NCBI RefSeq assembly: GCF_025465935.1
Contig: NZ_JANLNV010000068.1
Coordinates: 52,764 to 116,763, forward strand
Source: Pseudomonas sp. 7P_10.2_Bac1
GTDB taxonomy: Bacteria; Pseudomonadota; Gammaproteobacteria; Pseudomonadales; Pseudomonadaceae
DNA length: 64,000 nt
Direction of reading: 5' to 3'
Shown here: positions 16,676 through 24,925 of the stretch, piece by piece
How positions within the stretch are numbered: position 1 is the stretch's first letter
How the letters are laid out: every line of letters starts with the position of its first letter
Program-made: the position numbers and the translations under genes
The notes under the pieces: model-generated
The model's database searches: none
What the model saw: only the letters and a program-made list of their open reading frames with translations
Told to the model about the DNA's origin: nothing

Positions 16676-18568
16676 ATGAATCAGAGTTTTACCTCCTTGG
16701 GTATTTATTCCGGCTTAGGATTTGGGCTTTTTCTGGCCCTGCTGGGTGCATTTATCTGGCGAATCGATCTGATTAATCAGCGTCGCAAAGTACGTAATAA
16801 AAACTTCAAAAGCGTGTTCGAAGAACTACAGGACGCCAATTTTCGTAGTGAACAGCTCAACGCTGAGCTCGCTCGCGAGGTCGAGCAGCGTCGGCTGGCG
16901 TCGACGGTGTTCGAGGCCGCCAGCGAAGGCATCGTGATTCTTGATCCCACTTATAAAATGCTCACGGTCAACCAGGCGTTCAGCCGGATCAGTGGTTATC
17001 CCGTGGCTGAGTTGGTGGGCCACCGGGTTGATGAACTGGCCTGCAGCCGCGATGCGCGACGACATTTTCCGACTATCCAGGCTTCTCTGGCCGAGCACGA
17101 CAGCTGGCTGGGGGAGCTGGTTGAAACCCGCAAGAACGGCGAGCTCTACCCGCAATGGCTGCAACTCAAAGTGGTGCGTGACAACGCCGAGCAAGTCAGC
17201 CATATCGTGGCCTTTATTACCGATCTTTCGGCGCGACGTATTGTTGAGGCGCGCGTACGTCATCTGACGCATTTTGATGAACTGACTGGCCTGGCGAATC
17301 GAATGCTCTTCAAGGAGCGTCTGGAGGAGGCCAATCAGCGCATTCGCCAAGGTACGTCGCGAAACCTGGCGTTGCTGCACATCGATCTGGATCGCTTCAA
17401 GCTGCTCAATGACAGCCTGGGTCCGGAACTGGCGGATCAGGTGCTGGAAAAAATCGCCGAGCGTCTGATCAAGGCAATGCCCGAAGCTGACACCATTGCG
17501 CGTCTCTCCAGCGATGAATTTGCCGTGCTATTCGATGCCTACGCCAGCCTGACAAGCCTGGCGCGGGTTGCCACACGGCTGTTGAGCAAACTGAGCCGAC
17601 CGTTAGTGATCGACGGCCATGAGTTGGTGATCAGCGCCTCAATGGGGATCAGCCTGTTGCCAGACGGCGCCCGAGATATTGCCCAGTTAGTCAGCCAGGC
17701 CAACAAAGCCATGCAGCAGGCCAAACACATGGGTGGCGGGACGTTTCAGTTTTTCAGCCACAGCTTGCAACACAGCACCCTGGAGCGTTTGCAGCTCGAA
17801 AACCAACTGCGCAAAGCCATTACCGAGCGCCAGCTCAGCGTTTTTTATCAACCTAAGCTTTGCCTCAAAACCGGCCGTTTGCATGCCGCTGAAGCACTGG
17901 TGCGCTGGGACCATCCGCAGCTGGGTAGCGTGGCGCCGAGCGACTTTATTGCTCTGGCAGAAGAAACCGGCCTGATCGTGCTGATCGGTGAGTTTGTGTT
18001 GCGTGAGGCTTGCCGTCAGACCGCCGAATGGCAGTCTGCCGGGTTGGCGCCGATACGGGTGTCGGTGAACCTCTCGGGTCATCAACTGCGCCAGGGCAAC
18101 CTGATTAGCCTGGTGCGCCAGGTACTCGAAGACACCGGGCTGGCACCGCATTGCCTAGAGCTTGAGATTACCGAAAGCCAGTTGCTGGACAATGTTGAAT
18201 ACGTGATTGCCACCTTCCAGCAATTGCATGCGCTGGGCGTAAAGCTGGCCATTGATGACTTTGGTACGGGTTACTCATCGCTCGGCTACCTCAAGCGCTT
18301 TGCCGTGGACTACGTCAAAATTGATCAGACGTTTATTCGAGGCGTTGGCGATTGTGCGGAAGACGATGCCATCACCAAGGCGATCATTTCGATGGCCCAT
18401 AGTCTGGATCTGCAAGTGGTGGCCGAGGGCGTTGAAAACGAAGTGCAACTGGCGTTTCTCAAGGAGCAACGCTGCGACGAGGTGCAGGGTTTCTTAATCA
18501 GCAGCCCGACCAACGCTTTGGCCATGGCTGATTTATTGCGTGCAGATCAAGCCATGGCGGCGCGATGA
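16676..18568 (+). CDS. Membrane PAS-GGDEF-EAL protein, predicted c-di-GMP phosphodiesterase
   Basis: One N-terminal membrane helix (about residues 8-29), a short coiled coil (48-75), a PAS domain (76-185), GGDEF domain (195-360) and EAL domain (375-625). The GGDEF signature reads SSDEF (278-282), which should not make c-di-GMP. The EAL side looks complete: EALVRW (406-411), VNLSG, ELEITES, DDFGTGYSSL from 527, VKID, VAEGVE and VQGF. So the expected net activity is hydrolysis of c-di-GMP, with PAS and perhaps the dead GGDEF as sensors. I start at ATG 16676, two codons inside a TTG. It is divergent from uvrD. Confidence 0.9.
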   Translation: MNQSFTSLGIYSGLGFGLFLALLGAFIWRIDLINQRRKVRNKNFKSVFEELQDANFRSEQLNAELAREVEQRRLASTVFEAASEGIVILDPTYKMLTVNQAFSRISGYPVAELVGHRVDELACSRDARRHFPTIQASLAEHDSWLGELVETRKNGELYPQWLQLKVVRDNAEQVSHIVAFITDLSARRIVEARVRHLTHFDELTGLANRMLFKERLEEANQRIRQGTSRNLALLHIDLDRFKLLNDSLGPELADQVLEKIAERLIKAMPEADTIARLSSDEFAVLFDAYASLTSLARVATRLLSKLSRPLVIDGHELVISASMGISLLPDGARDIAQLVSQANKAMQQAKHMGGGTFQFFSHSLQHSTLERLQLENQLRKAITERQLSVFYQPKLCLKTGRLHAAEALVRWDHPQLGSVAPSDFIALAEETGLIVLIGEFVLREACRQTAEWQSAGLAPIRVSVNLSGHQLRQGNLISLVRQVLEDTGLAPHCLELEITESQLLDNVEYVIATFQQLHALGVKLAIDDFGTGYSSLGYLKRFAVDYVKIDQTFIRGVGDCAEDDAITKAIISMAHSLDLQVVAEGVENEVQLAFLKEQRCDEVQGFLISSPTNALAMADLLRADQAMAAR

Positions 18569-18652
18569 AAATGGCTACATGGACTGAAAAACCTGCATTC
18601 TGCGCATAAGACCGATGAGACTACGACGTATTGGTTGGGCAAAAAACGAATT

Positions 18653-18671
18653 CTTGTAGTATAACTACAAG
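18653..18671. promoter_or_regulatory. HexR/RpiR-type operator upstream of the RpiR gene
   Basis: CTTGTAGT-ATA-ACTACAAG is a perfect 8+8 inverted repeat 48 bases before the TTG start. It fits the TGTARTnnnAYTACA pattern described for HexR-type regulators. A TATAAC -10-like hexamer lies inside it, so binding would block the promoter: probable autorepression. Confidence 0.6.
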
Positions 18672-18718
18672 ATTGCTACATCCCCGGCGCCCGCCGCTTC
18701 CAGACCGAGTCCTGCCTT

Positions 18719-19585
18719 TTGAATCTGCTGCAACATATCGCCCAGTCACGCCACTTGTTACGTAAATCGGAACTCAAGGTCGCCGATCACGTGCTGCTTG
18801 ATCCTGCGGCTGTAATGCACAGTTCCATGGCCGACCTTGCTCACAGTGTCGGTATCAGTGAGCCCACCATCGTGCGTTTTTGCCGGGCAATTGGCTGTTC
18901 GGGGTTTCAGGATTTAAAACTCAAGCTGGCGCAAAGCCTGGCGGCCGGTGCCAGTTTTGGTCAATTTGCGATTCATGAAGACGATTCGGTTGCGGACTAC
19001 AGCCTGAAAATCTTCGATACCACGCTACACACCTTGATGGATGTGCGTGAGAAGCTCGATCCTGTGGCGTTACAACAGGCCGTGACTGCCATGTCGCAGG
19101 CGCAGCGGGTTGAGTTCTATGGCTTTGGTGCATCGGGCGCTGTAGCGGCGGATGCCCAGCATAAGTTCTTCCGATTGTTGCTGACGGCGGCAGCGTATTC
19201 CGACCCGCATATGCAGGCGATGTCGGCGGTGACTTTAAAGCCGACAGACGTCGCCATTTGTATTTCGCAGTCCGGGCGTTCCAAAGACTTGCTGATCACC
19301 GCCAACCTGGTGCGTGAAAGTGGCGCGACGCTGATTACCTTGTGCCCAAGCCAGACACCTTTGGCTGAACTGGCGACGGTAAACCTGGCGATCGACGTGC
19401 ATGAAGACACCGAAATCTATACCCCGTTGACCTCGCGTATCGCCCACCTGGTGGTGATTGACGTGTTGGCGATGGGCGTTGCCATGGCCCGCGGCCCGAG
19501 CTTGGTCAACCACCTCAAGAGTGTTAAGCGCAGCCTTCGCAGCTTGCGTCTGTCGCCCAAATCGCTGAAAAGCCACGAAGATTAA
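18719..19585 (+). CDS. MurR/RpiR-family transcriptional regulator with SIS domain (HexR-like)
   Basis: 288 residues: N-terminal HTH_6 helix-turn-helix (about 1-77; SMADLAHSVGISEPTIVRFCRAIGCSGFQDLKLKLAQSL) and a C-terminal SIS sugar-phosphate isomerase domain (about 125-265; EFYGFGASGAVAADAQHKF, ISQSGRSKDLL). Such regulators bind phosphorylated sugars and control sugar catabolism. It resembles HexR, but from memory of Pseudomonas genomes it is closer to the paralogue that sits by pycAB than to HexR proper, so I give no symbol. The start codon is TTG. A palindromic operator lies just upstream. Confidence 0.85.
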   Translation: MNLLQHIAQSRHLLRKSELKVADHVLLDPAAVMHSSMADLAHSVGISEPTIVRFCRAIGCSGFQDLKLKLAQSLAAGASFGQFAIHEDDSVADYSLKIFDTTLHTLMDVREKLDPVALQQAVTAMSQAQRVEFYGFGASGAVAADAQHKFFRLLLTAAAYSDPHMQAMSAVTLKPTDVAICISQSGRSKDLLITANLVRESGATLITLCPSQTPLAELATVNLAIDVHEDTEIYTPLTSRIAHLVVIDVLAMGVAMARGPSLVNHLKSVKRSLRSLRLSPKSLKSHED

Positions 19586-19588
19586 AAG

Positions 19589-20018
19589 CCCCTCACCCCA
19601 ACCCTCTCCCGGAGGGAGAGGGGGCTTGACCGTACTGTGTTCAGAAGCACCGTCATTCTTTCAGACCGCCTCAAATCGATAGCATCTCCCAATCAGTTCC
19701 CTTTCCCTCAGGAGAGGGAGCTTGATCGTGCTGTGTTCATAAGCACCGCCATTCTTTCAGACCGCATCAAATCGATGGCATCTCCCAATCAGTTCCTTAC
19801 CCCTTGGGAGGGAGCTTGATTGTGCTGTGTTCATAAGCACCGCCATTCTTTCAGACCGCCTCAAATCGATAGCATCCCCCAATCAGTTCCCTCTCCTTCT
19901 GGGAGAGGGAGCTTGATCGTGCTGTTTTCAGAAGCACCGTCATTCTTCCAGACCGCATCAAATCGATAGCATCCCCCAATTGGTTCCCTCTCCCTCCGGG
20001 AGAGGGTTAGGGTGAGGG
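19589..20018. repeat. 95-bp tandem repeat block with inverted ends
   Basis: About four copies of a 94-97 base unit (GCTTGA anchors at 19624, 19720, 19814, 19911). Each holds a CCCTCTCC...GGAGAGGG hairpin and a segment reading TTCATAAGCACCGCCATTC, then CAAATCGAT-AGCATC. The block starts CCCTCACCCCAACCCTCTCC and ends with its reverse complement (20 of 21 bases). No frame is credible across it. This fills the 540 bases between the RpiR gene and the small gene at 20127. A solo copy occurs in inverse at 51441-51492. Confidence 0.85.
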
Positions 20019-20126
20019 CGTTTTTGGCTCCTCGTTACCGTTCATCGGTCAGTCATCGCACATTCGCCAAGTCGTAACAAAGCGAGTCCATCGTGAAACT
20101 CCCGTACACGCCTTGGGAGACTCGAA

Positions 20127-20339
20127 ATGGCCCAGCCTTACGAAGAACGCAACAGCGCCGTCAAAACCCGCCGTCAACAAGAAGACCAGCGTCGCATGGC
20201 TTTTCGTCGCGCGATCGAAGACCTTACGGACCAGCGCCAACTGCGCCTGGAAACAGCCGATTACCCTGATCTCGCTGCGCTCAACTACTGGCAGTCCCCG
20301 TCGGCAAGTGGCCGTCGAAACGCTCAACCAGCGCGCTGA
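20127..20339 (+). CDS. Small conserved-looking basic protein
   Basis: 70 residues (MAQPYEERNSAVKTRRQQED...), very rich in Arg, Lys, Glu and Gln and helical in the first 50 residues. GGGAG lies 8 bases before the ATG, a good ribosome site. The KTRRQQEDQRRMAFRRAIED core recalls small Pseudomonas proteins named as the PA3496 family of putative envelope integrity proteins; that is recognition from memory and not certain. Its last 59 bases overlap the convergent LysR gene end, which is odd for two real genes but both have support. Confidence 0.6.
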   Translation: MAQPYEERNSAVKTRRQQEDQRRMAFRRAIEDLTDQRQLRLETADYPDLAALNYWQSPSASGRRNAQPAR

Positions 20340-21243
20340 TTTGCTGGCGTTCACTGCGTATGAATGCCAGGAACGCATGCGCCACCGGTGACAGGCGTTT
20401 GGCTTTAGCCTGCACCACGCACCAACTGCGATACAGCGGCAATTCTTCGACCGGCAGCTCATGCAGTAGGCCGGTCGCCAGTTCCAGGCTGACGGCGTGG
20501 CGCGTTAACAGCGCCACGCCCAACCCGGCCACAGCACACTCGCGTTGCGATTCGTTTGACGACACTTCCAGTGTTTGATTGAAGTGAACGCGCTTCTCTT
20601 TGAAATACTCTTCACACGCCAAACGCGTCCCCGAACCTTGCTCGCGCATCAGCAACGGATACGGTTCAAGGTCTTGCAAACGCAGCGGGCCTTGTTCGCA
20701 CAGCGGGTGTCCGGCGGGGGCGACCGCAACGATGGGGTTATTCAAGAACGGTAAAAATTCCAGCCCCATGTCCAGCGGCACCATCGACATGATCACCAGG
20801 TCATCGCGGTTGTCTGAAAGCCGACGCACGGCCTGTGCCCGATTGACCACCGTGAGCTGCAAATTCACCTCTGGGTGCTGGCGCTTGAAGGCGGCAAATA
20901 AATGCGGCACGAAATATTTTGCGCTCGATTCAATGGCCAGTTTCAGTTGGCCTTGCAGTGAGCCGAGCATGTCCGAGAGCTGCATATCGAGGTTTTCGAG
21001 CCGTCCGAAAATGTCCCGGCTGGCTAGCTTAAGCGCTTCAGCCGCTTCGGTCAGATACAACTTTTTGCCCACATATTCGAACAATGGCTGGCCAATCAGC
21101 TCTTCCAACTGACGAATTTGTAGACTTACGGCGGGTTGCGTCAGCGACATTTCTTCTGCCGCACGGCTGTAAGAGCGCAAATCGCACACTTCATTGAACA
21201 CCTGAAGTTGACGAAAAGTTATACGCATCAATGACTTACGCAT
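20281..21243 (-). CDS. LysR-family regulator beside pyruvate carboxylase (PycR-like)
   Basis: 320 residues: N-terminal winged HTH (about 6-65; FRQLQVFNEVCDLRSYSRAAEEMSLTQPAVS) and a C-terminal substrate-binding fold. It is divergent from pycA, the usual LysR arrangement, so it probably regulates pycAB; this position matches PycR of other pseudomonads. The alternative start MRITFRQ is five codons in; I keep the longer one. A palindromic LysR-type site is at 21272-21285. The 3' end overlaps the small gene at 20127. Confidence 0.9.
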   Translation of the reverse strand: MRKSLMRITFRQLQVFNEVCDLRSYSRAAEEMSLTQPAVSLQIRQLEELIGQPLFEYVGKKLYLTEAAEALKLASRDIFGRLENLDMQLSDMLGSLQGQLKLAIESSAKYFVPHLFAAFKRQHPEVNLQLTVVNRAQAVRRLSDNRDDLVIMSMVPLDMGLEFLPFLNNPIVAVAPAGHPLCEQGPLRLQDLEPYPLLMREQGSGTRLACEEYFKEKRVHFNQTLEVSSNESQRECAVAGLGVALLTRHAVSLELATGLLHELPVEELPLYRSWCVVQAKAKRLSPVAHAFLAFIRSERQQISALVERFDGHLPTGTASS

Positions 21244-21271
21244 TTTATTAATTTTTCTTAGGGCAAGTGAC

Positions 21272-21285
21272 CTTATGACTATAAG
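21272..21285. promoter_or_regulatory. LysR-type T-N11-A box
   Basis: CTTAT-GACT-ATAAG is a perfect 5+5 inverted repeat in the divergent LysR/pycA promoter region, 29 bases upstream of the LysR start and about 150 before pycA. It fits the T-N11-A architecture of LysR operators and is the likely site of the neighbouring regulator. Confidence 0.5.
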
Positions 21286-21434
21286 TCTTTGCTAATGGTA
21301 GACCCAAGAATTATTGATTTTTGTTTATTCATGCGGAGGACTAGTGTGACAACGCAACTGTTCAGACACATTTGGACACGTGCGGACCTGGTCTAGCAGG
21401 TCGTTTGTTCCATGGGCTTTAGGGAAAAATCCAA

Positions 21435-22850
21435 GTGATAAAAAAGATCCTGATCGCCAACCGCGGAGAAATTGCCGTCCGTATCGTGCGCGCTTGCGCA
21501 GAGATGGGTATTCGCTCCGTAGCGGTTTATTCCGAGGCTGATCGCCACGCTTTACACGTCAAGCGTGCGGACGAAGCACACAGCATTGGCGAAGACCCGC
21601 TGGCCGGTTACTTGAACCCGCGCAAGCTGGTGAACCTGGCGGCTGAAACCGGCTGTGATGCCTTGCATCCCGGCTACGGCTTTTTGTCAGAGAACGCCGA
21701 GCTGGCGGACATTTGTGCCGAGCGCGGCATCAAGTTCATCGGCCCGGCCGCTGAGGTCATTCGCCGGATGGGTGACAAGACCGAAGCCCGCCGCAGCATG
21801 ATCAAAGCCGGTGTACCGGTAACGCCGGGCACCGAAGGTAACGTGGCGGATATCCACGAAGCGCTGCTCGAAGGCGACCGCATTGGTTACCCGGTCATGC
21901 TCAAAGCCACTTCAGGCGGTGGCGGTCGTGGTATTCGTCGCTGCAACAGCCGCGAAGAACTGGAACAAGCTTTCCCGCGCGTTATTTCCGAAGCCACCAA
22001 AGCGTTTGGCTCGGCTGAAGTCTTCCTCGAAAAATGCATCGTGAACCCCAAGCACATCGAGGCGCAGATTCTGGGTGACAGCTTTGGCAACGTCGTGCAC
22101 TTGTTTGAGCGCGACTGCTCGATCCAGCGTCGCAACCAAAAGCTCATCGAAATTGCCCCAAGCCCCCAACTGACCCCGGAACAGCGCGCCTACATCGGCG
22201 ATCTGTCCGTGCGCGCAGCCAAGGCTGTGGGTTACGAAAACGCCGGTACTGTGGAGTTCCTGCTCGCCGAGGGCGAGGTGTACTTCATGGAGATGAACAC
22301 CCGGGTGCAGGTGGAACACACCATCACCGAAGAAATCACCGGCATAGACATCGTGCGTGAACAGATCCGCATTGCCTCTGGCCTGCCGCTGTCGATCAAG
22401 CAAGAAGACATTCAGCACCGCGGCTATGCCCTGCAATTTCGGATCAACGCAGAAGACCCGAAAAATAACTTCCTGCCCAGCTTTGGCAAGATCACCCGCT
22501 ACTACGCGCCCGGCGGGCCTGGCGTGCGTACCGACACGGCGATCTACACCGGCTACACCATTCCACCGTATTACGACTCCATGTGTCTGAAACTGGTGGT
22601 GTGGGCACTGACATGGGAAGAAGCGATGGATCGTGGTTTGCGCGCCCTCGACGACATGCGTCTGCAAGGGGTCAAAACCACCGCCGCGTATTACCAGGAA
22701 ATCCTGCGTAACCCGGAATTCCGTAGCGGCCAGTTCAACACCAGCTTCGTAGAAAGCCATCCAGAACTGACCAACTACTCGATCAAGCGCAAACCCGAAG
22801 AGCTGGCCCTGGCCATCGCCGCCGCCATCGCCGCCCACGCGGGCCTGTGA
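21435..22850 (+). CDS. pycA: Pyruvate carboxylase subunit A (biotin carboxylase)
   Basis: ATP-dependent carboxylation of biotin, the first half-reaction in making oxaloacetate from pyruvate. The 471-residue protein has the biotin carboxylase N-domain (ILIANRGEIAVRI), the ATP-grasp glycine-rich loop (KATSGGGGRGIR), YFMEMNTRVQVEHTITE with catalytic Glu and Arg, and a C-domain. The start is GTG with AGGGA upstream. It is followed after 11 bases by the subunit B gene. The same fold occurs in acetyl-CoA carboxylase AccC; the partner gene settles the assignment as two-subunit pyruvate carboxylase. Confidence 0.93.
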   Translation: MIKKILIANRGEIAVRIVRACAEMGIRSVAVYSEADRHALHVKRADEAHSIGEDPLAGYLNPRKLVNLAAETGCDALHPGYGFLSENAELADICAERGIKFIGPAAEVIRRMGDKTEARRSMIKAGVPVTPGTEGNVADIHEALLEGDRIGYPVMLKATSGGGGRGIRRCNSREELEQAFPRVISEATKAFGSAEVFLEKCIVNPKHIEAQILGDSFGNVVHLFERDCSIQRRNQKLIEIAPSPQLTPEQRAYIGDLSVRAAKAVGYENAGTVEFLLAEGEVYFMEMNTRVQVEHTITEEITGIDIVREQIRIASGLPLSIKQEDIQHRGYALQFRINAEDPKNNFLPSFGKITRYYAPGGPGVRTDTAIYTGYTIPPYYDSMCLKLVVWALTWEEAMDRGLRALDDMRLQGVKTTAAYYQEILRNPEFRSGQFNTSFVESHPELTNYSIKRKPEELALAIAAAIAAHAGL

Positions 22851-22861
22851 GGAATAAAACA

Positions 22862-24670
22862 ATGTCCAAGAAAATTTTCGTAACCGACACCATCCTGCGT
22901 GACGCCCACCAGTCCTTGCTGGCCACCCGCATGCGCACCGAAGACATGCTGCCGATCTGCGACAAGCTCGACAAAGTCGGCTACTGGTCGCTGGAAGTGT
23001 GGGGCGGGGCGACGTTTGACGCTTGTGTGCGCTTTCTGAAAGAGGACCCGTGGGAGCGACTGCGCCAACTGCGTGCGGCATTGCCTAACACCCGCCTGCA
23101 AATGCTTTTGCGTGGCCAGAACCTGCTCGGTTATCGCCACTACAGCGATGACGTGGTCAAAGCCTTCGTTGCCAAGGCGGCGGTTAATGGTATCGATGTG
23201 TTCCGCATCTTCGACGCCATGAACGACGTACGTAACCTGCGCGTGGCCATTGAAGCGGTCAAGGCCGCTGGCAAGCACGCACAGGGCACCATCGCCTACA
23301 CCACCAGCCCGGTGCACACCATCGCAGCGTTCGTGGCGCAGGCCAAGCAAATGGAAGCCATGGGTTGCGACTCGATCGCGATCAAAGATATGGCGGGCTT
23401 GCTGACGCCGTTTGCCACGGGTGATCTGGTTAAAGCGCTGAAGGCTGAAATCGGCCTGCCGATCTTTATCCACTCCCACGACACCGCCGGCCTGGCTGCC
23501 ATGTGCCAGCTCAAAGCGGTTGAAAACGGCGCCGAGCACATCGACACCGCGATCTCCAGCTTCGCGTGGGGTACTAGCCACCCGGGCACCGAGTCGATGG
23601 TCGCCGCCCTTAAAGGCAGCGAGTACGACACGGGCCTCGACCTGGCGCTGTTGCAGGAAATCGGTCTGTATTTCTACGCTGTGCGTAAAAAGTACCACCA
23701 GTTTGAAAGCGAATTCACTGCCGTCGACACCCGTGTACAGGTCAACCAAGTGCCCGGCGGGATGATTTCCAACCTCGCCAACCAGCTCAAAGAGCAGGGC
23801 GCTCTGAACCGCATGAGCGAAGTGCTGGCCGAGATCCCGCGTGTGCGTGAAGACCTGGGCTTCCCGCCGCTGGTGACCCCGACATCGCAAATCGTCGGTA
23901 CCCAGGCGTTCTTCAACGTCCTGGCAGGCGAGCGCTACAAGACCATCACCAATGAAGTGAAGCTCTACCTGCAAGGCGGCTATGGCAAGGCGCCGGGCGT
24001 GGTCAATGAGAAACTGCGTCGTCAGGCCATCGGTAACGAAGAGCTGATCGACGTGCGCCCGGCTGACCTGCTCAAGCCAGAAATGGCCAAGTTGCGTGGC
24101 GAAATTGGCGCGCTGGCCAAGTCTGAAGAAGACGTTCTGACCTTCGCCATGTTCCCGGACATCGGTCGCAAATTCCTCGAAGAGCGTGCTGCGGGCACCT
24201 TGGCGCCAGAAGTGCTGCTGCCGATCCCTGAGGCGGGCGGCGTGAGCAAGGCGGGCGGTGAGGGCGTGCCGACTGAATTCGTAATCGACGTGCACGGCGA
24301 AAGCTACCGTGTCGACATCACCGGCGTGGGCGTTAAAGCCGAAGGCAAACGTCACTTCTACCTGTCCATTGACGGCATGCCGGAAGAAGTGGTGTTCGAG
24401 CCGCTCAACGAGTTCGTTGGCGGCGCCTCCAGCAAGCGCAAGCAAGCCAGCGAGCCGGGGCACGTGAGCACGGCCATGCCGGGCAACATTGTCGACGTAC
24501 TGGTCAGCGTGGGCGACACCGTCAAGGCGGGCCAATCGGTGCTCATCACCGAAGCCATGAAAATGGAAACCGAAGTGCAGGCGTCCATTGCCGGCAAAAT
24601 CGTCACCATCCACGTCGTCAAAGGCGACCGCGTCAACCCGGGCGAAATCTTGATCGAAATCGAAGCCTGA
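22862..24670 (+). CDS. pycB: Pyruvate carboxylase subunit B (carboxyltransferase and biotin carrier)
   Basis: 602 residues. Carboxyltransferase domain of the DRE-TIM/HMGL type at the N-terminus (TDTILRDAHQSLLATRM, metal-binding HSHDTAG), the conserved carboxylase domain next, and a C-terminal biotinyl domain with the biotinylated Lys in EAMKMET. Moves CO2 from biotin to pyruvate to make oxaloacetate. Oxaloacetate decarboxylase alpha (OadA) is the close relative, but the absence of OadB/G genes and the pairing with pycA favour pyruvate carboxylase. The start is the ATG with GAGGA upstream, five codons after an in-frame alternative. A strong terminator follows. Confidence 0.93.
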   Translation: MSKKIFVTDTILRDAHQSLLATRMRTEDMLPICDKLDKVGYWSLEVWGGATFDACVRFLKEDPWERLRQLRAALPNTRLQMLLRGQNLLGYRHYSDDVVKAFVAKAAVNGIDVFRIFDAMNDVRNLRVAIEAVKAAGKHAQGTIAYTTSPVHTIAAFVAQAKQMEAMGCDSIAIKDMAGLLTPFATGDLVKALKAEIGLPIFIHSHDTAGLAAMCQLKAVENGAEHIDTAISSFAWGTSHPGTESMVAALKGSEYDTGLDLALLQEIGLYFYAVRKKYHQFESEFTAVDTRVQVNQVPGGMISNLANQLKEQGALNRMSEVLAEIPRVREDLGFPPLVTPTSQIVGTQAFFNVLAGERYKTITNEVKLYLQGGYGKAPGVVNEKLRRQAIGNEELIDVRPADLLKPEMAKLRGEIGALAKSEEDVLTFAMFPDIGRKFLEERAAGTLAPEVLLPIPEAGGVSKAGGEGVPTEFVIDVHGESYRVDITGVGVKAEGKRHFYLSIDGMPEEVVFEPLNEFVGGASSKRKQASEPGHVSTAMPGNIVDVLVSVGDTVKAGQSVLITEAMKMETEVQASIAGKIVTIHVVKGDRVNPGEILIEIEA

Positions 24671-24701
24671 TACGCCTTTGATCCAAACGCTTTAAACCTC
24701 G

Positions 24702-24727
24702 GGGGAGCATGTGCTCCCCTTTTTTTT
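24702..24727 (+). terminator. Intrinsic terminator of pycAB
   Basis: GGGGAGCA-TG-TGCTCCCC stem followed by eight T residues. Confidence 0.93.
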
Positions 24728-24748
24728 GCCCGTGATTTGACCCGGCCC

Positions 24749-24815
24749 TGTAGAAGCGAGCTTGCCTCGCGACCTTTCTAAGATCAAAAGATCGCGAGGC
24801 AAGCTCGCTCCTACA
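24749..24815. repeat. REP-type palindrome, family A
   Basis: TGTAGAAGCGAGCTTGCCTC... to CGCTCCTACA, with one mismatch in the left arm. It separates the pycAB terminator from the HipA-like locus promoter. Confidence 0.82.
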
Positions 24816-24820
24816 CGGTC

Positions 24821-24834
24821 TGCAATTTATTGCA
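24821..24834. promoter_or_regulatory. Operator 1 of the HipA-like locus
   Basis: TGCAATTTATTGCA, inverted repeat TGCAAT/ATTGCA. It is the first of three TGCA-N6-TGCA elements spaced 41 bases start to start. Confidence 0.65.
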
Positions 24835-24861
24835 TTTTTAAACAGGAAATACCTGTGAAAC

Positions 24862-24875
24862 TGCACTATATTGCA
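24862..24875. promoter_or_regulatory. Operator 2 of the HipA-like locus, over the -35
   Basis: TGCACTATATTGCA, within the longer inverted repeat ACTGCA-N6-TGCAGT (24860-24877). It overlaps a -35-like TTGCAG (24871-24876) which is 17 bases from a -10-like TATTTA (24894-24899). Confidence 0.68.
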
Positions 24876-24902
24876 GTGAATAGGCTGTTCCTGTATTTAA
24901 AG

Positions 24903-24916
24903 TGCATTAAATTGCA
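24903..24916. promoter_or_regulatory. Operator 3 of the HipA-like locus, at the transcript start
   Basis: TGCATTAAATTGCA, 41 bases after operator 2 and 10 bases before the ATG. It covers the predicted transcript start near 24906. Shared consensus of the three: TGCANTWWATTGCA. Confidence 0.65.
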
Positions 24917-24925
24917 GGTGGGTAA

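Noticed and set aside
18719..19585. Calling the RpiR gene hexR outright
   Set aside because: Operator and domains fit, but the N-terminus differs from HexR proteins I know and the usual zwf-pgl-eda neighbours are absent.
19589..20018. CRISPR array
   Set aside because: Units are near-identical over the whole 95 bp with no unique spacers, and no cas genes are present.
22775..24613. Long minus-strand frame opposite pycB
   Set aside because: Shadow of a well-supported gene; composition rich in His, Phe and Val as expected of antisense frames.
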